From Hydractinia symbiolongicarpus (taxonomy: Eukaryota > Cnidaria > Hydrozoa > Anthoathecata > Hydractiniidae): a DNA stretch of 64,000 nucleotides. The translations under genes and the position numbers were made by a program. Positions 47,401 to 58,741 of this stretch are shown here, piece by piece; position 1 is the first letter of the stretch, and each line of letters begins with the position of its first letter. The notes beneath the pieces are model-generated. The model was given only the letters and a program-made list of their open reading frames with translations, was not told the DNA's origin and made no database searches. Location of the stretch: assembly GCF_029227915.1 (NCBI RefSeq), contig NC_079887.1:9982001-10046000 (forward strand). The letters run 5' to 3'.

Positions 47401-50400
47401 GTACCACCCAAGACAACTTTACCACCCGGTAAAACCGCATTTCAATATCACACATATCAAAGTATGTTCAAATACTTGCGAGATCACGAAGATAAGTTTA
47501 AAGATTTGGTTAAACTACATGGTATCAGTGAAACAGGTATTCACCGACATGTTTGGTCAGTCGAGATATCAACAAACATTGGTGAAGAAAATGTAGATAA
47601 AGCTAATATTGGACTAATAGCAGGCTTACATGGATACGATTCAATTGGAAGAGAAGTGTTGTTAATGTTTCTGCACTCTCTTGTGAAGGGATATAACGAA
47701 AACAATAAGAGAATTCGGAATTTGCTATCATCAATTCGTTTACATATTATCCCTATGGTGATGGTTGATGGGATGGATAATGCTGTGGCAGGAGATTGTA
47801 ATGGCGAAAAGTTTTCTTCTCTAGAACCAAACATTTATAATCAGTTTAAATTGAACAAACAGGTATTTCTTTTTTTTTTGTATATTTATTAGTTTTTTAA
47901 AAAAAGGTTTATGTGCATTTGAAAATTAAAATATTCTTTACAAAACTAAATAAATAACATGTTTTATTGCATTAAAAGTCGTTGGTGTGTTAGAATACTC
48001 TATGGCTTTTAATATCAACTCAGAAGTTGCACTTTAAAAAAACCAAATTACTGGATGTAATTTTTTTTACCAGCTTAGAGTAATAAATATACCTAAACAA
48101 ATATTAAATCTTTTAAGTTACCATAAAATAAATGGGACAATTTGTCTCTGAGAAGTTTGTCTTTTCCAGGTAAAAAAACGTGATATACACACTTAAAATA
48201 GACATGCATATCCAATATTTTCGTTTTAGGCTTCCGATGAACCTAAGTTAGTAACTGACTTGAAAAAATGGATGAAAAATCAAAATTTTCTTTTCACTGC
48301 TTTAGTTGAGGGAGGTGATTTACTTGTCAGGTTAGAAATTACTACCTTCTAATAATCGTCCCTATTGTGTTGTACGTATTACTTTTAGTTATAATTTTGT
48401 TATGTTACATACAATGGATGATAAAATGGCCGGAATTTTACTCTGTTGTTTTTCCATTCTTTGATCCCTAGTAACAAGTAACCTAAAATAAGCTGGAATC
48501 TAAGCAAGTTAAACATTGGTTATCAAGGTGTTAGCAGTTGTTCCACTTGATATTTGTGTTTTATTCAAGCAGGTTAAAGAAGGTTTTGAGACAGGTAAAC
48601 AAAGAATACAAGTACCTTATTCCATGAAATTAACGAGTCAAGAAATTAACGCAAATTAAATTAACGGTCATTAAAATTAAAGCGGTTTAATGAAATTATT
48701 TTGAAAAAGGCATTTAATTAACGTGGTTGAGCAATGTTGTTTTCAAAAATGCATTTTATTAACGCGAATTTGAGAATATGCGATATCACACGAAGCAAAA
48801 ATTACGGCAACAGTCGAATCCACGGTCTCCTCTATTACAAGGCGGTTTGGAAATCGAAATAAAAGTTGTTTGGAAAGAAAATGTTAAAAATTTAAGGTAA
48901 AGGTGCTTTCAGTTAATTTTCCACTTAAATCTAGTACGATGATTATACAAAAGCTTTTTTAACACCGTTGAGGTGTTAAAAATGAGGAGGAAACAGTAGA
49001 AAATTTGTAAAATCTTGTATTTTTATGTTTTTAGGCTTTTATATATTGTAAAAAAGTTACCAAATTAACAGTATTTTAATTAACGAGTCATGAAATCAAC
49101 AGTCTTTAAATTAACACTGCATTTAATTAACAGTCAATAAAATAACGCGAATTTTGGAAAACCGCGTTAATTTCATGACTCGTTAATTTTATGGAATAAG
49201 GCATACAAAGTTGGGCTGCTAAAGAGATAATTAACACGTTATTTATAACTTTTCGGTTCTGCATGTTTTATGCAATATTAAAACTTTGTGATTAAAATCC
49301 TACCTTAATAAAGACAAGAAACAGTATCAATTTTTTGAAATACTATAAAATAATAGTACCGATTATTACAACTGTGACAAGGCGTTTTGCAACTTAAGCA
49401 TAACGTAAAAGCTGACAGAAATATTTGAAATTCTTTCACTAATTTTTAAACAAACCTTTTTCTTTTACTTATATAGTTATCCACCTGATTCAATTGTCAA
49501 CGGTGATCCTAGATTGAATGGCAAAAATAGTATCGATGACGACTTTTTTAAGAGTCTAGCACTCCGATACTCGGTGAAAAATAAGAAGTTGTATCATGGG
49601 AATGGTTGTGATGGAATTCAAACCCACCGCGGTGTTAGTATTGGTAAGTTGTGTGGTAACCCCAGGGGATTTTTTATTTGCTGTGGAGCTCCCACCTAAT
49701 GAATTTAAAAAAATTGTTTGAGTAATTCTGATTTACACCCCCTAGGAGCTGAATGGAAGACACGCGAGAATACCATGGGCATGTATTCGTACCTTGCGTT
49801 AAACAATTTACAGATTAATGTCCACCTTGCTTGTTGTCGAACTCCCCCCGCTGATGATGTCGCCTCGATTTGGAGTGAGAATAAAGAGTCATTGTTGGAA
49901 TTCTCTGAACTTGCGTACGCACGTGTGTATGGGTTTGTAAAAGATATGAACAATAGCGTAGCTAGCGACGCCTGGGTTACTTTCTCGAACACAAAAGCTT
50001 ATGCTAACGTCAGCAAATCTGGATTCTATCAGAAATATTTACTCCCTGAGAAGTACACCCTTACGGCCAATCACGGTGATTTAGAAGCGATCAAAAAGGA
50101 TGTCCAGATCTCGAAAACCACTCCCGTGCGAGAAGATTTTGTTCTTCATCAACAAGCCAAATACGAGCACCATAACTATAAAGATTTGACAAGACATCTC
50201 AGTGAACTTGCGAGAAACTTTTCTTCAATCACAAAACTATACAGTATTGGTTCGTCTGTGCAAGGAAGAAAGATTTGGGTACTAGAAATTAGTGATAACC
50301 CGGGAAGTCATGAATCTGGAGAGCCTGAATTCAAATACGTGGCAGGTGAGATAACATTGGCGTGACGAAATATTGTCATTGAATTTAGAGTCTGTTATAC

Positions 50401-52289
50401 ATAAAAAGGTTACGCTGAACATGAAATTGTTATTTTGGGAGGGTTAGGGATGGCGATAGACATAGACATGTTGTAGCGTTTTCTTTTTTTCAGTAACTGA
50501 AGCTGTAATTCTTCATAGTGTGTACAGAATGCTCAACATCAAACACTGTAATATCTAAGCTTCACTGTGAATGTCCCTATAATGATTTGTGTGAGCTGCT
50601 AAAATAATTTTCACGATGATAATAAATTTTTAGGTATCCATGGCAACGAAGTCGCTGGCCGAGAATTACTGCTTCTTTTGGCGCGGCACTTATGTTTGGG
50701 GTATGGTAACGACCATTCATTGACATCACTTATCAACCGAACGCGTATTCATATTTTACCGGTCGCTAATCCGGACGGTGCAGAAGAGGCTGTATATGGA
50801 GACTGCAGTTCTGAAAAGGGAAAGTTGAATGCGAATGGGAAAGACCTTGCTCAAGATTTTCCTGGTGAGTTTTTGTTGCATTCCTTTACTTTAACTAATG
50901 TCAGTTCCGTAGCTGACAAGGGATATCCCTTCGCAGATTGAAACTTCTGTCTCACGTGATATTTCAAAGATTCTCAAAACACAAGCACAAACGGAAATGT
51001 AAACTTTTTTCCCCTTAGTTGAAGATGACGACGATGATAGGCCGACACAACCTGAAAGCAAAGCTATTATGCGTTGGATCAAGAAAACACCATTCGTTCT
51101 TTCTGCTACACTACACAGTGGATCTCTAGTTGTTAGCTACCCGTTCTCTCGAAGTATGACTAATTTACCTGAAGGAAATCCAACTCAAGATGATGATGTG
51201 TTTAGAAGTATAGCTAAAAGTTACTCAGCCGATCACCCGACTATGTCCAAAGGAAAGCCATATTGTCCTGGCCCCAACGTTCAGAAACAGTTTCCGGATG
51301 GAATTGTCAACATGGCGGAATGGGAAAACCACGCGATGAGTATGGTCGATTATAACTACGTGCAGGGTCAATCGTTTGAAGTTGCGATATTTACAGGATG
51401 CTGTAAAGCTCCTACAGCGAAAGATTTGAACGTGCTGTGGCAGGAGCACAAGAAAGCAATGATTAAATTCATCACGTTGGTACGTGTAAAGTAATTACAA
51501 TGAAGATTTCCTAACATTCCCACATTCTCCTATTCCAAACATTTTCTCCATAATTTTTTTTTTAAACAGATGATTTTTTTGTTAAGATCGAGTCCGCTAA
51601 AAGAGTTAAGACCGTTAATTTTAGGAAATTTTCCCCCTGTTTTTTTTTTGCCAAGATCGACTTGAGGGGACTTTTTTTCACATTTGAGCTTCTGGAAGTC
51701 TGTTACAAGGGTAATTAATATTCCAGCAAAAAATGTTTTAAAACAAAACTTTGTATTTTAGGTGCATACTGGTATTCGAGGTTATGTAACGGACAGTGCA
51801 ACGAAGCAGGGTATTCCACAAGTTAAGGTGCAAGTAGCTGGGAGAGATTACGAAACTTTAACTGCAAATTTTGGTGATTATTGGAGAGTATTATTACCTG
51901 GGTCGTACCGTGTCGCGGTTTCTGCTCCTGGATACGAAAGTAAAAACACTATAGTTCATGTCAACAATAATAAGAAAGCCACCACGGTTAACTTTGAACT
52001 AGAAAAAGCTAGTCAGCGCATGCGTGTAACGTCGGTTATTTTCGTTGCGCTTGCGTGTTCGTGCGTTCTCGTGTTCGTGTTGTTGATGTTCATCGTCGTG
52101 CGGATATGTCGTCACAAGAGGAGATATGGAAGGAGAGGTTTCAAACCATTGCAGAATGTGGAAGATGAATACATAAAAGATACGAGACCTAAAAACGGTG
52201 TGATTTTAGAAGAATCGGAACTTTCGGATTCTGACGAAGACGAAGAAGTGATATTTAGCGACGATAATGATTTAGTTAGAAAATCGTAA
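44401..52289 (+). CDS. CPD: Carboxypeptidase D-like, four-domain transmembrane enzyme
   Basis: Type I membrane metallocarboxypeptidase (M14B) that trims C-terminal Arg/Lys from peptides in the Golgi/secretory route. Coding exons: 44401-47216, 47397-47862, 48230-48330, 49477-49643, 49746-50345, 50634-50864, 51019-51479, 51762-52289; about 1789 aa. The exon 1/2 junction is my best phase-consistent choice, not certain. There is a signal peptide at residues 1-35. Repeats 1 and 2 look active: HGNE, DLNRNFPD/DLNRNYPD, LHGG, DFNY/DYNY, and Glu in TLEL/TVEM. Repeat 3 is dead: HGYD, the second zinc His replaced in LVEGG, catalytic Glu lost (NVHLACC). Repeat 4 keeps the zinc ligands (HGNE, TLHSG) but has LAQDFP in place of LNRNFP and Phe at the catalytic Glu (VAIFTGC). 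Transthyretin-like folds (e.g. FGDYWRVLLPGSY) follow repeats 1, 2 and 4, and a less typical one follows repeat 3. Transmembrane segment about 1703-1727; tail with the acidic cluster SDSDEDEE, as used for trans-Golgi retrieval. Confidence 0.92.
48615..49201. mobile_element. Foldback MITE in the carboxypeptidase D intron 3
   Basis: A 38-bp left end (48615-48652, starting CCTTATTCCATGAAATTAAC) and right end (49164-49201) are inverted copies with two mismatches. Inside, ATTAACG-type motifs recur many times in both orientations, so large parts can fold back. The flanks ATACAAG and ATACAAAG are similar and might be a target duplication. No ORF. Confidence 0.75.
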
Positions 52290-54144
52290 GATTTATGTAC
52301 ACGCTTTTTATATAAGTAACCAAACATCATGAGGCTTTCAAACCCTTAAAATAATAATCAATTCCTAAGCAAAACTCAAACCTGAGAATAAAAAAGAAGT
52401 AATTATAACATTTTTTATAGTCATACGAAAAAGGTTATAAAACCTAAACTTCACTTCGATTAGCGCACTACCTTAACCGAGATCAAACGCATAAGGTTGC
52501 TATATGCTAAAATAAAAAGCCAACAAGCAGTAAGTTAGAAATAGTTAAGTCAGTAAAATACTCGAAAGCATGGAGCCTCAACCAAATGTTGCGTTGCTTT
52601 TATAAAAAGGCACGTATGTTCTTATTTTCTCTTTTTGTGTATTGCACTGTTTATATTTCGTGTGTTTGTAAATACGTCGGTTTTGTGGAGGTTTTCATAA
52701 GATTAGTTTGTTTTTCAATAGTCGAAGGTACTTGACAGATACGAATAAAAAATGACCAAATACTTGGCTAACTCACTAAATTAGCGGCTTATTTTGCCTC
52801 TCTCCATTTCCGATAAGTGATCTAGCAATAATAGAAACTCCAGATTGTTTTGGGGCCAGGGTGAGGGCGTGTCAAAAGTACATTATTAATCTTGCAGGGG
52901 GAGTACTGTCAAATTTTCTTGTATTACCCAATTTTATTTTATGTGGACAATAATTGTGAACTTACAATCAACTGCATGAGAATTATTTTCATGTGCTTTT
53001 TGGATATAAATATATATATTTTTAAATGATAGAGAATCACTAATTTATAAAGTATTTTAGAATTAAGTAATTTTATTTAAATATGTTTGTAAAGCATAGA
53101 GAGACAACAACCTGCGCAGACTAATTTTGTTTTCTTTCTTAACCACAATGTGCGCATATTTCAAGAATAATGTTTCGTTGCCATGGAAATCACGACTCTG
53201 CATTAATTAGGATATATTTTATTTATTAATTTGTAAATGACCATATATGGTAATAATTTGGAGTTTGAATTACACATAACATAAGAAATTAATTTACTTC
53301 TTGTTTGTCTTGTCTAACTCGTTCTCGGGCCCTCTTTTCTCTTGTCAAAAAACCTTTTTCAATTTTAGGGTAGAAAAATTTATTTTTTCACAGTCTACTT
53401 CTAGAGAAGAAATTTCTTTATTTTTCATGAAAAAACATGTCAGAATTGAGCCTTACTGTTACACGTGCCAAAAAAGTTAAGGTAAGTGGATACGGGAGGC
53501 ATTTTCATGTGCGCGCTATTTAACATGTTCCATAGCATGAAAATGTCCCTCGTACCATTGTTCTTTTATACCTCCAAAGTTTTATATTTCGAATAATTGC
53601 ACATACGTCAATATACTAGGTATGTGAAAAGCTTCGTAGTCTTTAAGAAGAATTGCCTACAAAAAATATGAGGAATGTCGAATTTTCGAAGCTTTGTGAT
53701 GGATTAAATCGAATGTAAAGATATCAATGGAAATTAAGAGAAGCACCCAATATTTATTTATATATTTTTATTTTTTTGGCAAGGGGTGAAGATTGTGATA
53801 TAGCTCCAAGGATATAGTAACCTAGGTTAGATAAAAAAACGCACCCTCTACACAAGTCTGTTCCATCTATTAACGGCGGTTGACAAAGGTTTCTGCTTCT
53901 TTTTTTTTTCTTTTTTTTTGGGGGGGGGGCTACGATCATGTCAGTGTGACACATAGCCCTGTTTATAGGAAAACTGACTCTCCCTGTTTTTAAAAATGCA
54001 AGTCAATTCCAGAACAACGCCGTTTTGCTATTACAACACGCCTAAAAAAATAAAAGGATGTAACTGTATTCATTTATTACGTCATTACAATGTCATGACG
54101 TCAAATTCAAGTTTCAGTTAGTATCATGATGGAGACACTGTAAG
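52290..54144. other. Spacer between carboxypeptidase D and the Ig-domain gene
   Basis: Mostly AT-rich sequence without coding signal. It includes the carboxypeptidase 3' UTR (AATAAA near 52388), a degraded Harbinger-like hairpin at 53489-53556 (annotated separately) and a T-rich/G-rich run at 53900-53930. A short open stretch from ATG 53432 to a good donor at 53481 exists but has no partner exon I could identify. Confidence 0.4.
53489..53556. repeat. Orphan hairpin related to the Harbinger ends
   Basis: This 68-bp near-palindrome (CATTTTCATGTGCGCGCTAT ... CATAGCATGAAAATG) resembles the palindromic left end of the Harbinger element at 57173-57252, including the AACATGTTCC loop and the flanking GGGAGG/CCCTCGT. 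It has no transposon body. It is probably a solo end, a MITE or a deletion relic of the same family. Confidence 0.6.
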
Positions 54145-56945
54145 ATGCATGGACCGTTCATGCAACAACGGTTTTCCTTCTTTCTTTTATTTAGTAAGTA
54201 GTTTATTGAATGCACGATGTGAAAGTAAATAAGAGACCTGTAGCTACACTCAACAGACATTGTGTTGTTTTTTAATACTTTCTAGATTAAATTTGCTTTG
54301 TTAAATGAGTACTACTAAGCATTGTCATCTTTTCTTTTGTCGATCAAACTTAGTCTTTCCTTTTTAACTTATCCCTTAGTTGCGCACCAAGTAAATTAGA
54401 GCAGGAGTCACATTGCAGCCTTCACATTAAATTTCATTACAGGGACGAAATAAGAAATTCATTTCGGACTTGCCCAGCCTGTATGAATGTTTACTTAATT
54501 TCGGGCGAAATAAAACTTATTTCAGTGTTGATTTAAATTCATTTAAGTGACCGTATGAAATTTCATTCCGCCTTCTATATTTATGCAAGCACGATTTACC
54601 TGAAATGGAACTATTATACCTGGCACATGTAAAGTACGCACATACCTCCGGTATAAAATAAGTGGAGTTAGAGAATTTGAAATCCATGTTCCATCACAAG
54701 AAATTTTATTGCTGGTTAAAATCTCATTTCGGGTCCATGTAAAGGCTACTCAAAATAATTCCTGCCCAGGAGAAATTAAAATTAACACCATGAAAATTTT
54801 TATTCAGTCTTACAATTTTTGCTTCATTCCGTCACCACTCCACCACGTGAAAAGTCATCCTCGCGAAATTTTCTAAGATAATTCACAAAAAGTAATTCAG
54901 GATATTTCGCGAGTTTGTGACGTTGTGAAAACCTCTCACATTTTTTTGACTAACGTACCACGCGTTTTGTTCCACGGAAATAAAAAAAATCCTTATTGTG
55001 ATAGGTTTCATAGTGTGTGTAACCACGAAAAGGAGAGTATGGTTTGAAAATAATATCATCAATGTACAGCTACACTCTAAGAAACACATAGCAATAACCT
55101 GTCACACAGATGGATGTAAAGCAGATTGTCAATACAAATGGACAAAAGGTTCGGTTGAAATTTCACCTGGCGCAAACACTTATGCTTTTATTGATAACGA
55201 CAAAACTCTTATTATCAAACCACCAATCAAAACTGAGTATATTTCAACTTACACATGCGCAGTAAAGCAGGCAGATGAGGTACTTGGGGTAGCATCCGTT
55301 ATCTTAAAGATCGCAGCAGAAGACGGTACGTACATTATTAGCCAAAAATATGTCGCGCAGAATTATTCGTCACCTTGATAATGTCGTCGCTTCTTCGTCA
55401 CCCCCGAAAATTTTCTTCCCTTTTGTCTAACCTTTGGACTAAGTTTCGAGATTGAAAGTCTTAATGAAATATTAGTTTTTTAAAAGTCTACTCGAATCAA
55501 ATTTATTGTACGTTTGAAGGTGTGAAATGTAAAGGTGAATAAATGTACAATGTAATGTAATACATCTGCGCATGCGCAATTTTTTATCTGCTAATTTTAG
55601 GAAAGAAAAAACAGACCAAGTTTCCTGACCATGTGATTTTGATGAGCGCATTGGGAATATTATTTGTTGCTATGACAATCATCTGGTCTTTAATATTGTA
55701 TTGCTGTTTAAAGAGATTCCTCAGGTGAGTAAAGTTGTACCTTATGACTTGATAAGATGAATTAAGAGATTTTAAAGCAAACGTTTCTCGTTTCTCCTCT
55801 TAGAAAAAGCGATAGAGAAGACACGGAAAGTTTAGAGAAACAAGTGAAACAGTAAGAATTTAATTCATATTGAAGATTTTATTTTTGTATTACATGTATC
55901 CACATAAAAAAAAACATTGCTTTGTCTCAGGGTTACAAAGGATATGCCGCCCATTGAACTCAATAAGAAAAAAAGAAAAGGTTTTTTTGGTGGCAATCAA
56001 GCGGCCAATTCTAAACGAGTAGTTCGAAGCAGAGATGACTCTAATGATTCAGAAGAAGAGAGACTAAGTGAATCTAACGAAGAGTCCGGAACTGAATCTA
56101 GCGAAGAATCTGGAACTGAATCTAGCGAAGAGTCTGGGACTGAATCTAGCGAAGAGTCTGGGACAGAATCTAGCGAAAAGTCTGGAACTGAATCTAACGA
56201 AGAGTCTGAGAATGAATCTGGCGATGAGTTTAAGGATGAATATGATGGAAAAGAAGAAGGGGAAGAATATAACGAAATTGGGGGAGAAACTGAGAAGAGA
56301 ACAGAGAATAATGAGGATAAAAAACGTAACCAGAGAGACTTCCCTTCTGTCAATGTCAATCGCCAGAAAGTACCTGAAAAGGTTAAAAACCGGAAAATGG
56401 AGCATAATGAACACTTTTCGCAACTCCAGAATGTTAAAAATGGTTTTGCACCAGTTCCATTAACAGAGAAAAATCCACGTGTTGTTAGTCATAAGATTAT
56501 TGGTAAAAAGCCACCCCATACCAAACCTGAGCCACAACCAAAAAGAAACGAAGTACCAATTGAACACAAAGTGACACCAAGTGGACAGACAGCTCATAAA
56601 ACTAGCGAAGTAATCAATCGTGTTGGAGCTTCTACCCCTCATATAAGGAGAGAAGTACAAACTCAGCAAGTCAAACGACCGCAAGTTGCATCCAGTGAAC
56701 AGAATTCCCAGCGCATCAACAAAATTCAAGGAGATAATATTGAAAAAATTCGTCAATCAAACCAATCCCAGCAGAATGGGCCGAATCGAAGTTTTAATAC
56801 AAATAAGCAAATTCAAAATGGTAGACTACGTCAACAACCTTTACAACAAGATGGCGTCGCTCGAAGTGTAACACGGGAAGTGCGACAACAGCCTAAACAA
56901 AAAACCACGCATCCGGGAGAAGGAAAGCGAAAAATGCAGGAGTGA
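54145..56945 (+). CDS. Single-Ig transmembrane protein with repetitive acidic tail
   Basis: Not assigned to a named family. Coding exons: 54145-54193, 55005-55325, 55601-55724, 55804-55851, 55931-56945; 518 aa, all phases agree. Exon 1 (MHGPFMQQRFSFFLLF) plus the start of exon 2 (FIVCV) forms a convincing signal peptide, which is why I chose this start. Residues about 30-122 form one Ig-like domain: Cys in ITC, Trp in YKWTKG, STYTCAV before the last strand, and an extra Cys pair in GCKADC. A transmembrane segment spans about 136-158 (ILMSALGILFVAMTIIWSLI). The cytosolic tail (about 165-518) is predicted disordered: a basic patch (KKKRKG), six 8-residue acidic repeats of the SEESGTES type, then a Gln/Asn/Pro-rich basic part. 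No ITIM-type tyrosine motif was seen. The role may be cell-surface recognition or adhesion; this is inference. Confidence 0.8.
56076..56219 (+). repeat. In-frame 24-bp minisatellite (6 units) in the Ig-protein tail
   Basis: Exactly six 24-bp units (144 bp), consensus GAATCTAGCGAAGAGTCTGG plus AACT, encode SEESGTES-like octapeptides. The unit length is a multiple of three, so copy changes keep the frame. Long ORFs in other frames over this block are shadows of it. Confidence 0.9.
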
Positions 56946-57172
56946 AGTAGTTATTTAGAATGATAATATCGCATGAAGAAAAATATATTCATCTTCTGTG
57001 ATCACATTATTGTTCTGTTTTTGATTTTGTTTTTCCTTCCGTTAAAAAGGTAGCAGTTTTCTCAAGCACATACTTTCTCAGCCTGTTTTTCATGAAAATA
57101 TATAAACGGTGATTCGTTAAACTGTTTTAGGATATTTTTTTTAGTCAGCAATTATTAAAACCTTTAAGCTAA

Positions 57173-57252
57173 GGCGCCACGAGGAACATTTTCATGCGCG
57201 TGCTATGCAACATGTCCCATAGCATGCGCATGAAAATGTTTCTCGTGGCGCC
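57173..57252. repeat. 80-bp palindrome at the Harbinger left end
   Basis: GGCGCCACGAGGAACATTTT pairs with AAAATGTTTCTCGTGGCGCC, and the inner part continues around a CATGTCCCATAG-like centre with few mismatches. It lies just inside the first bases of the terminal repeat and is a likely transposase-binding or cruciform structure. Confidence 0.85.
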
Positions 57253-57356
57253 ACATCTTATTTGCTGCAAGATTATTTCGAAAATCGAAGTTAAAAAATC
57301 ATGCTCAAAGGGTATACCGTATCCTTAAGTTTTTTATTGAGTTCATGTGTGATTAA

Positions 57357-58631
57357 AATATTGCAGGAATAAACAGAGAAGTTATTTTAGCTTTACTTTT
57401 GTTGGACGAAGAAGAAGAGGAAGATCGTGAAGAACCACCAAGAAATTGCTGGGTGCAACCGTGGCTTGGGAATAGAGAGTGTCTTGGCGCTTTTCATACA
57501 ATCTTCAACGAAATAAAAAACGATGAGAAGAAATGTAGAGGGTATATACGTATGAATAACGCTCAATTCGAATACCTAGTCGGTCTTCTTTCTGAGGATT
57601 TGCAGAAACAAGATACAAATATGAGGAATTCTATCACACCAGCTGAGCTCGTTTGCGTGGCCCTACGTTACTTAGCGACTGGTGAGACTTTCAGGTCTTT
57701 ATAATTTCAATTCAGAGTGTCAAGAAAAAGAATTTCAGCAGCTGTTATGGAGGTATCTGAAGCTATCATAAAGAGGTTGGGTCCAACCTTCCTTTCAACT
57801 CCGAAAACACAGGGGGAATGGCTAGATATCTCCAGAAAGTTCAATGAGCGTTGGAACTTCCCAAATGGATTAGGTGCTCTCGATGGGAAGCATATCGTCA
57901 TTCAGCAGCCCCCAAATTCAGGGTCTCATTACCGAAACTATAAAGGGACAGACAGTGTAGTGCTCATGGCTCTTGTCGGGCCAGAATATGAGTTTCTTTA
58001 TGTGGAAGTTGGAGCGAACGGTAGAAATTCTGATGGAGGTATATGGGACCAATGTAATTTAAAGAAGGCGCTAGACAGTGGATCGCTAAATTTACCAGAG
58101 GTTTGCAATTTACCAGGTCGAAACAACAAAGTGCCGTATGTGATAACAGGAGATGATGCGTTTCCTCTTAAGAATTACCTGATGAAGCCTTATCCACAAA
58201 AAAATCTGACAGTAAACAAACGCATCTTCAATTATCGACTGTCACGAAAGAGAAGAATTTCTGAAAACGGATTTGGGATATTGGCAAATCGGTGGCGCAT
58301 TTTTCGTCGACCTATAAACTTAGAACCAGAAAAGGTTTCTACCATCACAATGGCAACAGTGGCATTGCATAACTGGCAGAGGAGCAAAAGTTCTGTGGGC
58401 AAAATTGAGCTACCAATTGGTCTTGTCGACCGAGAGAATGAGCGTGGTGAAATTATCGAAGGTGCTTGGAGAGAAGATACTCCTACTGGCACATGGTTTT
58501 CACTGTCCAATGACATTTACGGCAATCGATCTAGTAATCAAGCCAAAGCAATAAGAGACGAGTTCACGGAGTATTTCGTAATGGAAGGTGCTGTACGCTG
58601 GCAGTGGCATTGCGCTAGAGTTGACATTTAA
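57357..58631 (+). pseudogene. Harbinger DDE nuclease (HARBI1-like), one internal stop
   Basis: DDE-type nuclease/transposase. The frame opens after a TAA at 57354 and runs to 58631, but a single TAA at 57702-57704 interrupts it; both halves are in the same frame, so one base change explains the break. Excising a short intron here would shift the frame, so I do not call one. The N-terminal part (REVILALLLLDEEEEEDREE, then WVQPWL, RMNNAQFEYLVGLL, VALRYLATGETFRSL) is the usual DNA-binding/helical region. The catalytic part has GALDGKH (first Asp), VITGDDAFPL (second Asp) and SENGFGILANRWRIF (Glu). No ATG begins the frame near 57357, so an upstream mini-exon is possible or the start is lost. C-terminus FVMEGAVRWQWH. 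Confidence 0.88.
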
Positions 58632-58741
58632 TTTTATTTTTTGCGAGGATAAATAAAAAATGATAAGATTTACTGAACGTTTAATATATTTTTCTGATTT
58701 ATTTTACTCCAGAAAATGTCTGCCAACCATAACGTAACGTA

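Noticed and set aside
53432-53481. Possible first exon (ATG with a good donor) for the Ig gene
   Set aside because: It encodes no signal peptide; the exon at 54145-54193 gives a continuous hydrophobic leader and the correct phase.
55997-56463. Three long overlapping ORFs on both strands over the acidic tail
   Set aside because: They are produced by the 24-bp repeat being open in several frames; only one frame continues the Ig-transmembrane gene.
57681-57714. A 34-nt intron (GT...AG) that would remove the stop in the Harbinger nuclease
   Set aside because: Removing it shifts the frame, while reading straight through gives the family sequence on both sides of one TAA.
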